Source: Vibrio sp. HA2012 (GTDB lineage Bacteria; Pseudomonadota; Gammaproteobacteria; Enterobacterales; Vibrionaceae). Taken from it: a stretch of 64,000 nucleotides of DNA. A program made the position numbers and the translations under genes. The notes beneath the pieces are model-generated. The model worked only from the letters and a program-made list of their open reading frames with translations. It did no database searches and was not told where the DNA came from. Shown one piece after another: positions 24,332-33,201 of the stretch; the stretch's first letter is position 1, and the number at the start of each line of letters is the position of its first letter. Where the stretch lies: assembly GCF_002812955.1 (NCBI RefSeq), contig NZ_PFXK01000002.1, positions 1 to 64,000 on the forward strand, given 5' to 3'.

Positions 24332-26324
24332 TCAGAGTTATCCTCTGGAGGAGATGCTCCGCTTTATTGAGCTGGAGCAGCCTTTCTCCGGGCAACTGGC
24401 CGATTCTGGCTGTCAGGTGAAAATTGAAGCCTACCTGCCAGTTGTTTGTACCGCTATTCATGCCGGTAGCGGTATGCGTCCAGAACTGGAAAAACAGTGT
24501 CAGCTTTCAGCACAGGAGCGTTTTTTCGAGGAAGATCCGTTTACTGATGAGATGATTGCTTCTCAGCCTATTACATTGTGTGGACTGGATTCCCGCTTCG
24601 AATACGATCTTAACCGACCTAAGACTCTCAGCACATATTACAAATCGGCCTGGAGTAAAAAGGTCTGGACGAAACCACTTTCTCCAGCACAAAGACAAAA
24701 GAGTCACAGTAAACATGAACTATTTTATCTTTTATATAAGGCTTTGATCAAAAAGCTGGAAACTAAGTTTGGTCTGGTGATTGTTTTTGATTTGCATTCA
24801 TACAATTACCAGCGTATTGATAAGCAGACTCCGGTCTTTAATATCGGTAGTGCTCAGATCGATATGGAACGCTGGGGAGCCGTAGTGAAGAAATTTACCG
24901 GTGAACTGAAGCAGATCTCACTACCTAACCTGACCTGTACTGCAGAAGTGAATGCTGTATTTGAAGGGCGGGGCTATCTGATTTCGCACACCAATGCGCA
25001 TTTTGACCGGACACTAGTGTTACCGACAGAAGTAAAGAAAATCTTTATGGATGAGCAGAGCGGAGAAGAATACCCTCTGGTACTCGAGGCTGTTCAGATC
25101 GGATTGAAGCAGGCTATCAGCAATACCAGCGCTTATTTTCAACGTCGGTTTAATCTGAAAACCCGGGTACGCAAAGCGGATATGTTGAGCTCACAGATAG
25201 AGCCTTCTGTTCTGTCGGTCGACAAGGCGTTATACCGCCTTGCTCAGAAAGTCGAAACACTGAAATACGTTAACCCGACTAATCTGGTAAAGGAACGAGC
25301 CCGATTCTTTGCTGCCCCGGGTCGTTACCGGCCTGATTATCGTTACCGTCAGTTACCGATTAAAGCCAATGATTTTAAACATCAGTTGTATAAACTGCCG
25401 ATTGATAATATCGCCGATCCGGATATGCGGCTTTTATACAGTGATATGGTTAATAAGCTGAGTGAACAGGTTGATTTACTGACAAGTGTCGGGCAGGAAT
25501 CGTTTCTGTATAATTCATTGAAATATCACGGCAGGCCGGACACTACTGCGATAAAAAATGCGCAATTTTTACTGTACGCAAAGACGCTTGCAGAAGAGGC
25601 TGGAGAGATTTTTACTTCTGCCGAAGCGAAAGTGAAAATGGCAGAAGCGGCGAAAGCATGGGATATGAAATGCCGTATTGTTGAGACCAGTTCACTGGCT
25701 GCCAGAGCCATGGTCTCCTCAGTACCACCGACATTGTATCTGAACAACGGTGCGAGTTTTTCTCAGGCTGAAACGAATCGTTTGATCCAGCATGAGCTTG
25801 GGGTGCATATGGCGACAACGCTGAATGCCAGAATGCAGCCGCTGAATATTTTCCGTCTGGGTCTGCCCGGTTCAACTGCAACGCAGGAAGGTTTGGCAAT
25901 TCTGGCAGAATATAAATCCGGCCATATGTCGCACGAGCGCCTGCAGACGCTATCAGTCAGAGTGCTAGCGGTTGATTCGATGCTGAAGGAACAGGATTTT
26001 TATCAGACTTATTCTTATCTTCTGGATGAGTTGGGATTAGATAGAGACTCAGCCTTTAACATTACAACCCGGGTTTACCGTGGTGGTGGGTTGACCAAGG
26101 ATTATCTGTATTTGGTTGGTTTTATTCAGATGTTGCGCCGCTCACAGCAACGTTCGCTGGATAACCTTCTGATAGGAAAATGCAGCGGGAAATATCATGA
26201 CCTGATTGATGAGCTGGTTGAACGGAAATGGCTGCAGACACCTCATTACCGGTTTGATATATCGGACAATACGATCGAACCGGTTCTGATGTATCTGATT
26301 GAGTCGCTGCAGTCGGTCAGCTAG
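24321..26324 (+). CDS. N-formylglutamate amidohydrolase-like + DUF1704 (QEGLA) metallopeptidase fusion
   Basis: A 667-aa two-part protein. Residues ~30-270 resemble N-formylglutamate amidohydrolase (AIHAGSGMRPEL 45-56, DSRFEYDLNR 90-99, VFDLHSYN 155-162). Residues ~295-667 are a DUF1704/TIGR02421 domain with the zinc-type HELGVH (491-496) and TQEGLA (521-526). The HExxxH form matches the family of eukaryotic MATCAP tyrosine carboxypeptidases. Translation starts at TTG 24321 inside the preceding ligase gene; ATG 24354 is a less likely alternative. The overlap implies translational coupling with the ATP-grasp ligase. The substrate is unknown. Confidence 0.88.
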   Translation: MNTNQSYPLEEMLRFIELEQPFSGQLADSGCQVKIEAYLPVVCTAIHAGSGMRPELEKQCQLSAQERFFEEDPFTDEMIASQPITLCGLDSRFEYDLNRPKTLSTYYKSAWSKKVWTKPLSPAQRQKSHSKHELFYLLYKALIKKLETKFGLVIVFDLHSYNYQRIDKQTPVFNIGSAQIDMERWGAVVKKFTGELKQISLPNLTCTAEVNAVFEGRGYLISHTNAHFDRTLVLPTEVKKIFMDEQSGEEYPLVLEAVQIGLKQAISNTSAYFQRRFNLKTRVRKADMLSSQIEPSVLSVDKALYRLAQKVETLKYVNPTNLVKERARFFAAPGRYRPDYRYRQLPIKANDFKHQLYKLPIDNIADPDMRLLYSDMVNKLSEQVDLLTSVGQESFLYNSLKYHGRPDTTAIKNAQFLLYAKTLAEEAGEIFTSAEAKVKMAEAAKAWDMKCRIVETSSLAARAMVSSVPPTLYLNNGASFSQAETNRLIQHELGVHMATTLNARMQPLNIFRLGLPGSTATQEGLAILAEYKSGHMSHERLQTLSVRVLAVDSMLKEQDFYQTYSYLLDELGLDRDSAFNITTRVYRGGGLTKDYLYLVGFIQMLRRSQQRSLDNLLIGKCSGKYHDLIDELVERKWLQTPHYRFDISDNTIEPVLMYLIESLQSVS

Positions 26325-27037
26325 CCTGTGTACATCATCCACAGATGAGAGAAAGGCATTACGAGCAGCAGCGCCGGTAGCATGTTGGCGGTCGGGAAGG
26401 ACATGATGCCACAGATACGGAAACCTGTAGCAAACATGATCAGACCGCCTACCGCTGAAAAGTCTGCGATCATATCCGGGGTAGTCAGCGGCATAATCGA
26501 CTGAGCACCAGAGAAGAGTAAGACCTGAATTAGCATCTGAGGGATGACCAGAGCGATCACCGGCAGACCCAGAGTTATGGTAAAAATACCGGCAGTAAAC
26601 AGATCCAGAAAAGATTTGACGATAAGCATGGATGCATCGCCGGTGATCCCTTCGTTTATTGAACCAAAGATGCCGGTGCCGCTGGCGCAGAACAGGATCA
26701 GCAATGCGATAAATTGCTCCATGTACTCTTCCTGTGTTAGGTCATGAGGAATCGATGGAGCAAATCGCTCAACCAGCCCTTTCACCATACCGGCTACTTT
26801 CTGGATTTTATGTTCCAGATCGATGATTTCACCCAGAATAGAGCCAAGCAACAATGCCAAAATGGTCGCTGGCAGGTATTTTACCCTGACTGTCATCGCC
26901 AGACCCAATCCCATTGAAGCAAGGCCGAAAATCATCGGCATTTTGTGTCGGATACGTTCGGGAACTTTGCTGCCTATTGTCGCACCACCAAGGGTGCCGA
27001 CGACCAGCGCAGCACCATTTACTAATGGTCCAATCAT
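26321..27037 (-). CDS. yqgA: DUF554 family membrane protein YqgA
   Basis: A 238-aa polytopic membrane protein of the DUF554 family: MIGPLVNGAALVVGTLGGATIG at the start, LLGSILGEIIDLEHKI, FCASGTGIFGSINEGITGD and GLIMFATGFRICGI. No function is established for YqgA. It is convergent with the DUF1704 fusion gene, and the two stop codons share the tetramer CTAG at 26321-26324. Confidence 0.9.
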   Translation of the reverse strand: MIGPLVNGAALVVGTLGGATIGSKVPERIRHKMPMIFGLASMGLGLAMTVRVKYLPATILALLLGSILGEIIDLEHKIQKVAGMVKGLVERFAPSIPHDLTQEEYMEQFIALLILFCASGTGIFGSINEGITGDASMLIVKSFLDLFTAGIFTITLGLPVIALVIPQMLIQVLLFSGAQSIMPLTTPDMIADFSAVGGLIMFATGFRICGIMSFPTANMLPALLLVMPFSHLWMMYTG

Positions 27038-27223
27038 GCTGTTTCTCCTGCACTAAGTATTATGTTGGGAAATATTGGAAGTTATCTAAGGTGAGGTCAG
27101 AGATATTTATCCCTCTTGAAGGGCAAGAGGTTGCTTATAGTATTTTTGTTCCAATATAAACGTCACTAGTTATGATACCCGTTGCCCTTCACTGAATCTA
27201 CTATTCTTACGGTTTATTACTGC

Positions 27224-28375
27224 TTAATGTTTATTAGCCGGCATCATCAGATTGGCAGTAACGGTCAGAAAGATCATCATAATTGCTATCGGCCATAGTG
27301 TGCCGTTATAAAATACCGTAGTCAGGCCGCCTGCAATGGATGAGGTCAGAAACTGGTTTGCTCCGAACAGTGCTGACGCTGAGCCGAGATGTTCTCTGAA
27401 GTGGCTGATATACACGGCATTAGAATTTGGCATTACAGCTCCGAGTGAGCCGATCATACAGATAATACTGATTGCCTGTATTTGCACTGGTGCATCCAGT
27501 ACAATACAAACCACAAACAGCGCAACGAAAATAGCCTGAACTTTTAGTGCCCATCCCAGCAAGGTTTGAGCCGGATACTTTGCCAGAAGGCGGCTGTTAA
27601 TCCGGTTAACGATAGCGACCATAACGACGTTCATCGCAAAGACCAGCGCGAACACCTGATCATCTAAGCCAAAGTATTGCTGATAGATAAACGAAGCGTT
27701 AGTGACAAATACCATCATCACACTTTGGCCGAAGCCTTGTACAGCAATGTAACGCAGTGCGGGACGGTTACGCAGTACATAAGCATACCGTTTAACCGCA
27801 GAGGTTTTCTGTATCTGTTCTGGTTTATCTGCGGGCAGTTTGCTCGCCGCGAACACCAGAACCAGCAGGGCGTATATGGCCAGAAAATAAAAGATCATCT
27901 GCCAGTTGCCGACCAGTAGGATCAGAGCTCCGACACTGGGAGCCAGCGCTGGAGCCGCAACCATAATCAGTGCGACCAGAGCAAAAATCTTAGCGGCTTC
28001 ATTGCCTACAGCCCGTTCTCTGATCAGAGCTGGAACACAAACAATAGAAAAGCCACCACCAATGGCTTGTATCACTCTGAATATCTGAACAGGCAGCAGG
28101 GAATCAGATTGGGCAATGATCAGGGTTGAGAGGATATACAATGACAACCCGGAGAGGATTAGACGGCGTTTACCGAAGGTGTCTGCCAGCGGACCGCCAA
28201 ATATCTGACCGATAGCCATACCGAGAATATAAAAGCTTATTGTTGCTGCCACCTTATCAGGACCGACGCTGAAATAGTCGGACATATACGGCATAGCCGG
28301 CAGATAAGCATCAACTGCAAATGGAGAGACCCCCATGATCATGGCCATCAGCAGCACAAAAGTTTTTTGAGACAT
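27224..28375 (-). CDS. MFS multidrug/Bcr-CflA-type exporter
   Basis: A 383-aa twelve-helix MFS protein of the Bcr/CflA group: PFAVDAYLPAMPYMSDYF, GMAIGQIFGGPLADTFGKRR (motif A), RVIQAIGGGFSIVCVPALIRE, and APALAPSVGALILLVGNWQMIF. Such proteins export drugs or dipeptides/cysteine. It is divergent from a MarR-type gene with palindromic operators between them, so it is probably repressed by that MarR. Confidence 0.88.
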   Translation of the reverse strand: MSQKTFVLLMAMIMGVSPFAVDAYLPAMPYMSDYFSVGPDKVAATISFYILGMAIGQIFGGPLADTFGKRRLILSGLSLYILSTLIIAQSDSLLPVQIFRVIQAIGGGFSIVCVPALIRERAVGNEAAKIFALVALIMVAAPALAPSVGALILLVGNWQMIFYFLAIYALLVLVFAASKLPADKPEQIQKTSAVKRYAYVLRNRPALRYIAVQGFGQSVMMVFVTNASFIYQQYFGLDDQVFALVFAMNVVMVAIVNRINSRLLAKYPAQTLLGWALKVQAIFVALFVVCIVLDAPVQIQAISIICMIGSLGAVMPNSNAVYISHFREHLGSASALFGANQFLTSSIAGGLTTVFYNGTLWPIAIMMIFLTVTANLMMPANKH

Positions 28376-28412
28376 CTTTACTCACTCTTCATTAATATTA
28401 TTTTTATGGATA

Positions 28413-28430
28413 TATCTTTCTAGAAAGATA
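28413..28430. promoter_or_regulatory. MarR-type operator 1 (perfect palindrome)
   Basis: TATCTTTCTAGAAAGATA is a perfect 18-bp palindrome between the divergent exporter and marR genes. A second copy is centred 30 bp away. Confidence 0.75.
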
Positions 28431-28442
28431 ATAGCTTGAAAC

Positions 28443-28460
28443 TATCTTTCTGGAAAGATA
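28443..28460. promoter_or_regulatory. MarR-type operator 2
   Basis: TATCTTTCTGGAAAGATA differs from operator 1 at one base. Its centre is exactly 30 bp from operator 1, about three helical turns, so both dimers would sit on the same DNA face. Confidence 0.75.
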
Positions 28461-28491
28461 ATATGAATAAAAAATTAGTTGCGAGAATGTT

Positions 28492-29010
28492 ATGTCTGAT
28501 AAAAACCTGCCCTTTGAAGGGTTTATCAATCTTATGCAGGAAAACTGGCCGAGTGCATATCAGACGCTGTACCCACTTTTTCCCAGAATGCGCAGGGTTG
28601 TTGAATATATGGATGGTTTTAAAAGCCGTCTGATGATGGAATATGGTTTATGTGGTTCAGATTTTGAATTGTTAACGGCACTGAGGCGCAGCAGTCGGCA
28701 GGCACCTTATCAATTAAAACCAACAGAACTGTATGATTTTATGCTGTTCAGCTCCGGTGGTCTGACAAAGGTATTGCATCGTCTGGAAGATAAAGGTTTT
28801 ATCACCCGTTTTTCCAGTAAGGCTGATCGCCGGAGTAAGATGGTCAGATTGACGGAAGAAGGTCAGAGATTAATTGAAACGGTTGTCAGTCATTATCAGC
28901 AGATCCATCATCAGATTTTGGATAATTTCTCAGAGGCTGAAGTAGCGCAACTGGATCATCTGATTACTAAGTTACTGGCCAATGCAGAGGCACAGAAAGG
29001 CTTGTGGTGA
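28492..29010 (+). CDS. MarR family transcriptional regulator
   Basis: A 172-aa winged-helix MarR protein: YQTLYPLFPRMRRVVEYMD, LCGSDFELLTALRRSS, the recognition region LYDFMLFSSGGLTKVLHRLEDKGFI, the wing SKADRRSKMVRLTEEG, and a C-terminal dimer helix. It is divergent from the MFS exporter and the twin palindromes lie in its 5' region. It is probably an autorepressor and exporter repressor responding to an aromatic or drug-like ligand. The SD before ATG 28492 is weak. Confidence 0.9.
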   Translation: MSDKNLPFEGFINLMQENWPSAYQTLYPLFPRMRRVVEYMDGFKSRLMMEYGLCGSDFELLTALRRSSRQAPYQLKPTELYDFMLFSSGGLTKVLHRLEDKGFITRFSSKADRRSKMVRLTEEGQRLIETVVSHYQQIHHQILDNFSEAEVAQLDHLITKLLANAEAQKGLW

Positions 29011-29083
29011 CGGGATATGAGTTTTTCATTTATGTTGTTATGATATTCTAAGTCTGTTTTTTAACTTGGTTAAAGGTGTCGTG

Positions 29084-30031
29084 ATGCAGTATTTTCCGGT
29101 CTTTCTGCGTTTGTCAGACAGGCAGGTATTAGTGGTTGGTGGTGGTGATGTTGCCTGTCGCAAGGTAGATCTTCTGTTGCGTGCAGATGCAAACGTGACG
29201 GTTATTTCTATTGGGCTTCATCCGTATCTGACTGCTTATGCGGGATCCGGCCGTATCCGTTATATATGTAAAGCTTATGAGCAAAGTGATTTAGACGGGT
29301 TTGATCAAATCTGGGCGACAACCAATCAGAAAGAAGTAAACCGCCGGATCTATACAGATGCGACTGCTCGTGGTTTGTGGGTGAATACAGTGGATGATCC
29401 GCAGTATTGTCATTTTATTACTCCTTCCATGGTGGATCGCAGCCCGGTTCAGGTTGCAATCTCCAGTGGCGGTGCTTCTCCTGTATTGGTACGTTATTTA
29501 CGGGAAAGTCTGGAAATATTATTACCGCAAAATATATCTTTATTGGCCGCATTTGCCGGAAAACAACGAGATCGGATAAAACACCATTATTTTTGTGTGG
29601 ATGAGCGGCGTAAATTCTGGGAGCGTTTTTTCCGTTCTCCAGAACTGGAAAATATTCGTTGTGAACATGAATTAGAACATATATTTTCCCGTTATTTGGA
29701 GGAAAATAATCTTCCTGAGAATAATATTATCTATATTAAAGTTGGTCAGGATCCGGAATTACTGACCATAAAAGCACTGCGCCTGATGCAGCAGGCGGAA
29801 TATATTTTATACAGCGAGGACTGTCCGGATATTTTTGTTGATCTTTGCCGTCGTGATGCTGACAGGGAACAATTTGTTTCCGGGCAGCTGTGGAGCCGGG
29901 CGGATAAATTGGCAAAATCAGGTATTCGGATAGTGATTTTATCAGCAGAAAAAACAGAGAAAAGCCGTCAGACAGCAGACGGTACAGGATCCGAGGGTGC
30001 GATTTTTTTATCGGCACAAGACGCTCAATAG
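29084..30031 (+). CDS. CysG-like precorrin-2 dehydrogenase/ferrochelatase with degraded SUMT domain
   Basis: A 315-aa protein. The N-terminal NAD domain has VLVVGGGDVACRKVDLLL and TVDDPQYCHFITPSMVDRSPVQVAISSGGASPVLVRYLRESLE; the dimerisation region follows (DRIKHHYF...RRKFWERFF). Residues ~218-280 resemble only the start of the CysG methyltransferase domain (DPELLTIKALRLMQQAEYILY, CRRDADR), with the SAM motif GAGPGD changed to VGQDPE; the rest is gone. Full CysG is about 457 aa. A separate uroporphyrinogen methyltransferase gene lies at 34030. It probably makes siroheme for NirB. ATG 29084 is preferred, with AAAGGTG upstream. Confidence 0.85.
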   Translation: MQYFPVFLRLSDRQVLVVGGGDVACRKVDLLLRADANVTVISIGLHPYLTAYAGSGRIRYICKAYEQSDLDGFDQIWATTNQKEVNRRIYTDATARGLWVNTVDDPQYCHFITPSMVDRSPVQVAISSGGASPVLVRYLRESLEILLPQNISLLAAFAGKQRDRIKHHYFCVDERRKFWERFFRSPELENIRCEHELEHIFSRYLEENNLPENNIIYIKVGQDPELLTIKALRLMQQAEYILYSEDCPDIFVDLCRRDADREQFVSGQLWSRADKLAKSGIRIVILSAEKTEKSRQTADGTGSEGAIFLSAQDAQ

Positions 30032-30104
30032 TCGGAATGTAACTCGATGATAATTTTAATGGTTTTTGTCTGTTTTTATAATTTTAACCCCGAAATATAT
30101 CCCC

Positions 30105-30120
30105 TACCTCTTTAGAGGTG
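30105..30120. promoter_or_regulatory. NarL/NarP-type 7-2-7 site upstream of nirB
   Basis: TACCTCT-TT-AGAGGTG fits the 7-2-7 heptamer arrangement preferred by NarP. Its centre is 28 bp upstream of the FNR box centre, the same spacing as at E. coli nirB (-69.5 versus -41.5). A small terminator reading (GAGG hairpin plus GTTTTT) is a weaker alternative. Confidence 0.65.
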
Positions 30121-30133
30121 TTTTTGATTGAAA

Positions 30134-30147
30134 TTGATTTAAATCAA
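30134..30147. promoter_or_regulatory. FNR box upstream of nirB
   Basis: TTGATTTAAATCAA is a perfect FNR consensus (TTGAT-N4-ATCAA). Placed at -41.5, it predicts a start near 30182 with TAAAAC (30169-30174) as the -10 element, 27 bp before the nirB ATG. Confidence 0.88.
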
Positions 30148-30208
30148 TATTTCGATCGATTTCTTCACTAAAACTGCTCCCAGTTATGTATCCGGGAGCA
30201 GGACATTT

Positions 30209-32776
30209 ATGTGCGAAAAAATGAAACTTGTCGTCATAGGCAATGGGATGGTTGGTCATCGCTATATTGAAGATTTTGTTGAAAAAGCAGATATCTCAAA
30301 TTTTGAAATTACCATTTTTTGTGAAGAACCTCGGGTGGCTTATGATCGGGTACATTTATCCTCATATTTTTCTCACCATACTTCTGAGGAACTATCGTTA
30401 GTCAAATCTGGTTTTTATGAAAATAACGGAATTAATATTTTAGTTGGTGAAAAAGCCGTTAATATTAATCGGGGAAAAAAGATTATTTTTTCTAGCAGTG
30501 GACGTGAAGTTGCATACGATAAATTAATATTAGCAACCGGATCCTATCCTTGGGTACCTCCGATTAAAGGTTCAGAAAATAAAGACTGCTTTGTCTACCG
30601 TACGATTGAAGACCTGAAAGCGATTGAAGCCACCGCTAAGAAGAGTAAAAGCGGAGTTGTTGTCGGTGGCGGTCTGCTGGGTCTGGAAGCTGCCGGAGCC
30701 CTAAAAGCATTGGGTATGGAAACGCATGTGATTGAGTTTGCCCCGGTACTGATGGCTGAACAGCTGGATCAGCAGGGGGGCATACAACTGCGTAAAAAAA
30801 TTGAAAGTATGGGGGTGAAGGTTCATACCTGCAAAAATACGCAGGAGATTATCGCCTCCGGTAATAATTCTCGTAATACCATGCAGTTTGCTGACGGCAG
30901 TAGTCTGGAAGTGGACTTTATAGTGTTCTCTACCGGTATTCGTCCACAAGATAAACTGGCTCGGCAGATGGCGCTAGAGATTGCTCCCCGTGGCGGTATT
31001 GTTATCAATGATCATTGTCAGACATCAGATGAAAACATTTATGCTATCGGTGAATGTGCATCCTGGAACAGTCAGTTTTTTGGTCTGGTTGCCCCAGGAT
31101 ACAAAATGGCGACCGTCGCTGTTGACCACCTGTTAGGTAACGAAAGTCGCTTTGAAGGTGCCGACATGAGTGCCAAGCTGAAATTGTTGGGGGTGAAGGT
31201 CGGTAGTATCGGTGACGCCAATGGCCGGACTCCGGGCTGTAAAAGCTATGTGTATCTGAATGACGATGATGAAACCTATAAGCGTCTGATTGTTTCTGAA
31301 GATGGCAAACATCTTCTGGGAGCCGTATTGGTCGGGGACACTTCTGACTATGGCGATTTATTGCAGCTGAAACTGAACAATATTGAACTGCCGGAGCACC
31401 CTGACTCTTTGATCCTGCCTGCTTACGCTGGTGCGGAAAAGCCGACTCTTGGTACGGATGCTCTGCCCGAATCTGCGGTTATTTGTTCATGTTTTGATGT
31501 GACTAAGAAGAAAATTGCTCAGGCTGTGGCAGACGGACACCACACTATTGCGGCAGTCAAAGCTGCAACAGGGGCTGGTACCGGATGTGGTGGGTGTATC
31601 CCTCTGGTGACTTCCGTGCTGAATGCTGAGCTGGAAAAAGCAGGTGTTGATGTCTGTAACCATATCTGTGAACACTTTGCTTATTCGCGTCAGGAACTGT
31701 TTCATCTGATCCGTATTGAAGGGATCCAGAGTTTCGATGAGATGTTACAAAAGCATGGAAAAGGCTACGGTTGCGAAACCTGTAAACCGGCTATCGGCTC
31801 GATTCTGGCTTCTTGCTGGGGTGAACATATTCTTAAGCCTCAGCATGTAGGACTGCACGATACCAACGATAACTTCCTGGGTAACATGCAGAAAGATGGC
31901 ACTTATTCTGTTATTCCGCGTATGGCGGGTGGTGAAGTGACGCCACAGGCACTGGGTGCACTGGCTGCTGTGGCAGATGAATACAATTTGTATACCAAGG
32001 TAACCGGTGCTCAGCGTATTGGTTTGTTCGGCGCGCAGAAAGATGACCTGCCAACGATCTGGGAAAAGCTGATTGCTGCCGGGTTTGAAACCGGGCAGGC
32101 GTACGCTAAAGCACTGCGCATGGCAAAAACCTGTGTTGGCAGCACTTGGTGCCGTTACGGTGTACAGGACAGTCTTGGCCTTGGTGTTATGATCGAGAAC
32201 CGTTACAAAGGCATCCGCACCCCGCACAAAATGAAATTTGGTGTTTCCGGCTGTACCCGCGAATGTGCTGAAGCTCAGGGTAAAGATCTGGGCATCATCG
32301 CGACCGATGTGGGCTGGAATATGTATGTCTGCGGTAACGGTGGCATGAAGCCTCGTCACGCGGATCTGCTGGCATCGGATCTGGACGAGAAAACCCTTCT
32401 GCAATATATCGACCGTTTCATGATGTTCTATGTCCGTACAGCCGACAAACTGCAACGCACCTCGGTCTGGCTGGAGAATCTGGAAGGCGGTATCGATTAC
32501 CTGAAAGAGGTCATCATCAATGACAAGTTGGGGATCAATGATCAGCTTGAAGCCGATGTGGCCAGCCTGATTGAAAACTATCGCTGCGAGTGGAAAGACA
32601 CGGTTGAGGACAGTTCTCAGCATCACCGTTTTGCTCATTTTATTAACAGTGATCTGCGTGACGATAACGTGATATTCGTATCGCAGCGTGAGCAGCACCG
32701 GCCTGCCACTTTTACGGAAAAACATCCGGAAATAAGAGGCGATATCCTACATATAGAACTGGAGAGTCAATCATGA
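30209..32776 (+). CDS. nirB: Nitrite reductase (NADH) large subunit
   Basis: An 855-aa cytoplasmic siroheme nitrite reductase. It has an N-terminal FAD/NAD pyridine-nucleotide oxidoreductase domain (LVVIGNGMVGHRYIEDF, GVVVGGGLLGLEAAGALKALG), a BFD-like [2Fe-2S] region (ICSCFDVTKKK...GCGGCIP) and C-terminal siroheme/4Fe-4S motifs TCVGSTWCRYG, GVSGCTRECAEAQGKDLG and VCGNGGMKPRHADLL. It reduces nitrite to ammonium with NADH. NirD overlaps its stop by 4 bases. FNR and NarP/L-type sites lie upstream, fitting anaerobic nitrite-induced expression. Confidence 0.97.
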   Translation: MCEKMKLVVIGNGMVGHRYIEDFVEKADISNFEITIFCEEPRVAYDRVHLSSYFSHHTSEELSLVKSGFYENNGINILVGEKAVNINRGKKIIFSSSGREVAYDKLILATGSYPWVPPIKGSENKDCFVYRTIEDLKAIEATAKKSKSGVVVGGGLLGLEAAGALKALGMETHVIEFAPVLMAEQLDQQGGIQLRKKIESMGVKVHTCKNTQEIIASGNNSRNTMQFADGSSLEVDFIVFSTGIRPQDKLARQMALEIAPRGGIVINDHCQTSDENIYAIGECASWNSQFFGLVAPGYKMATVAVDHLLGNESRFEGADMSAKLKLLGVKVGSIGDANGRTPGCKSYVYLNDDDETYKRLIVSEDGKHLLGAVLVGDTSDYGDLLQLKLNNIELPEHPDSLILPAYAGAEKPTLGTDALPESAVICSCFDVTKKKIAQAVADGHHTIAAVKAATGAGTGCGGCIPLVTSVLNAELEKAGVDVCNHICEHFAYSRQELFHLIRIEGIQSFDEMLQKHGKGYGCETCKPAIGSILASCWGEHILKPQHVGLHDTNDNFLGNMQKDGTYSVIPRMAGGEVTPQALGALAAVADEYNLYTKVTGAQRIGLFGAQKDDLPTIWEKLIAAGFETGQAYAKALRMAKTCVGSTWCRYGVQDSLGLGVMIENRYKGIRTPHKMKFGVSGCTRECAEAQGKDLGIIATDVGWNMYVCGNGGMKPRHADLLASDLDEKTLLQYIDRFMMFYVRTADKLQRTSVWLENLEGGIDYLKEVIINDKLGINDQLEADVASLIENYRCEWKDTVEDSSQHHRFAHFINSDLRDDNVIFVSQREQHRPATFTEKHPEIRGDILHIELESQS

Positions 32777-33099
32777 ATCAGTGGCAGAAAATTTGTGATG
32801 TAAAGAACATTATTCCGGGAACCGGTGTATGTGCACTGATTAATGGTGAACAGATTGCTCTGTTTCGCCCTTATGCTGATGAGCAGGTGTTTGCTATCCA
32901 CAATATGGATCCGTTTGCAAAGTCGAATGTCCTGTCCCGAGGCATTATTTGTGAGCATCAGGATGAACTGTGGGTCGCCAGTCCGCTGAAAAAGCAGCGC
33001 TTTAGGCTTAAAGATGGGTACTGTTTTGAAGATGAACGCTTTAGTGTTTCCTCATTTGAGGTCCGGGTGACAGACGGTTCGGTTGAGATGTTGGTGTAA
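32773..33099 (+). CDS. nirD: Nitrite reductase (NADH) small subunit
   Basis: A 108-aa Rieske-fold protein lacking the Cys/His cluster ligands, as is usual for NirD: KICDVKNIIPGTGVCALINGEQIALFRP, AIHNMDPFAKSNVLSRGI, VASPLKKQRFRLKDG. It partners NirB. Its ATG overlaps the nirB stop (ATGA), indicating coupling. Confidence 0.95.
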   Translation: MNQWQKICDVKNIIPGTGVCALINGEQIALFRPYADEQVFAIHNMDPFAKSNVLSRGIICEHQDELWVASPLKKQRFRLKDGYCFEDERFSVSSFEVRVTDGSVEMLV

Positions 33100-33201
33100 T
33101 CCGTTTCTTTTCCTTTGGTTGTCTTTGCGTTAAGAGATCCATAGTGGCTCGTAGGTCAGAGCATGAGCCGCTATCAGTGTCTTAACTTTAAGGATACAAA
33201 C

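Noticed and set aside
31745..32725. Long open frame (326 codons) opposite nirB
   Set aside because: It is the codon-structure shadow of nirB, which has full motif support; the reverse frame shows no recognisable domain.
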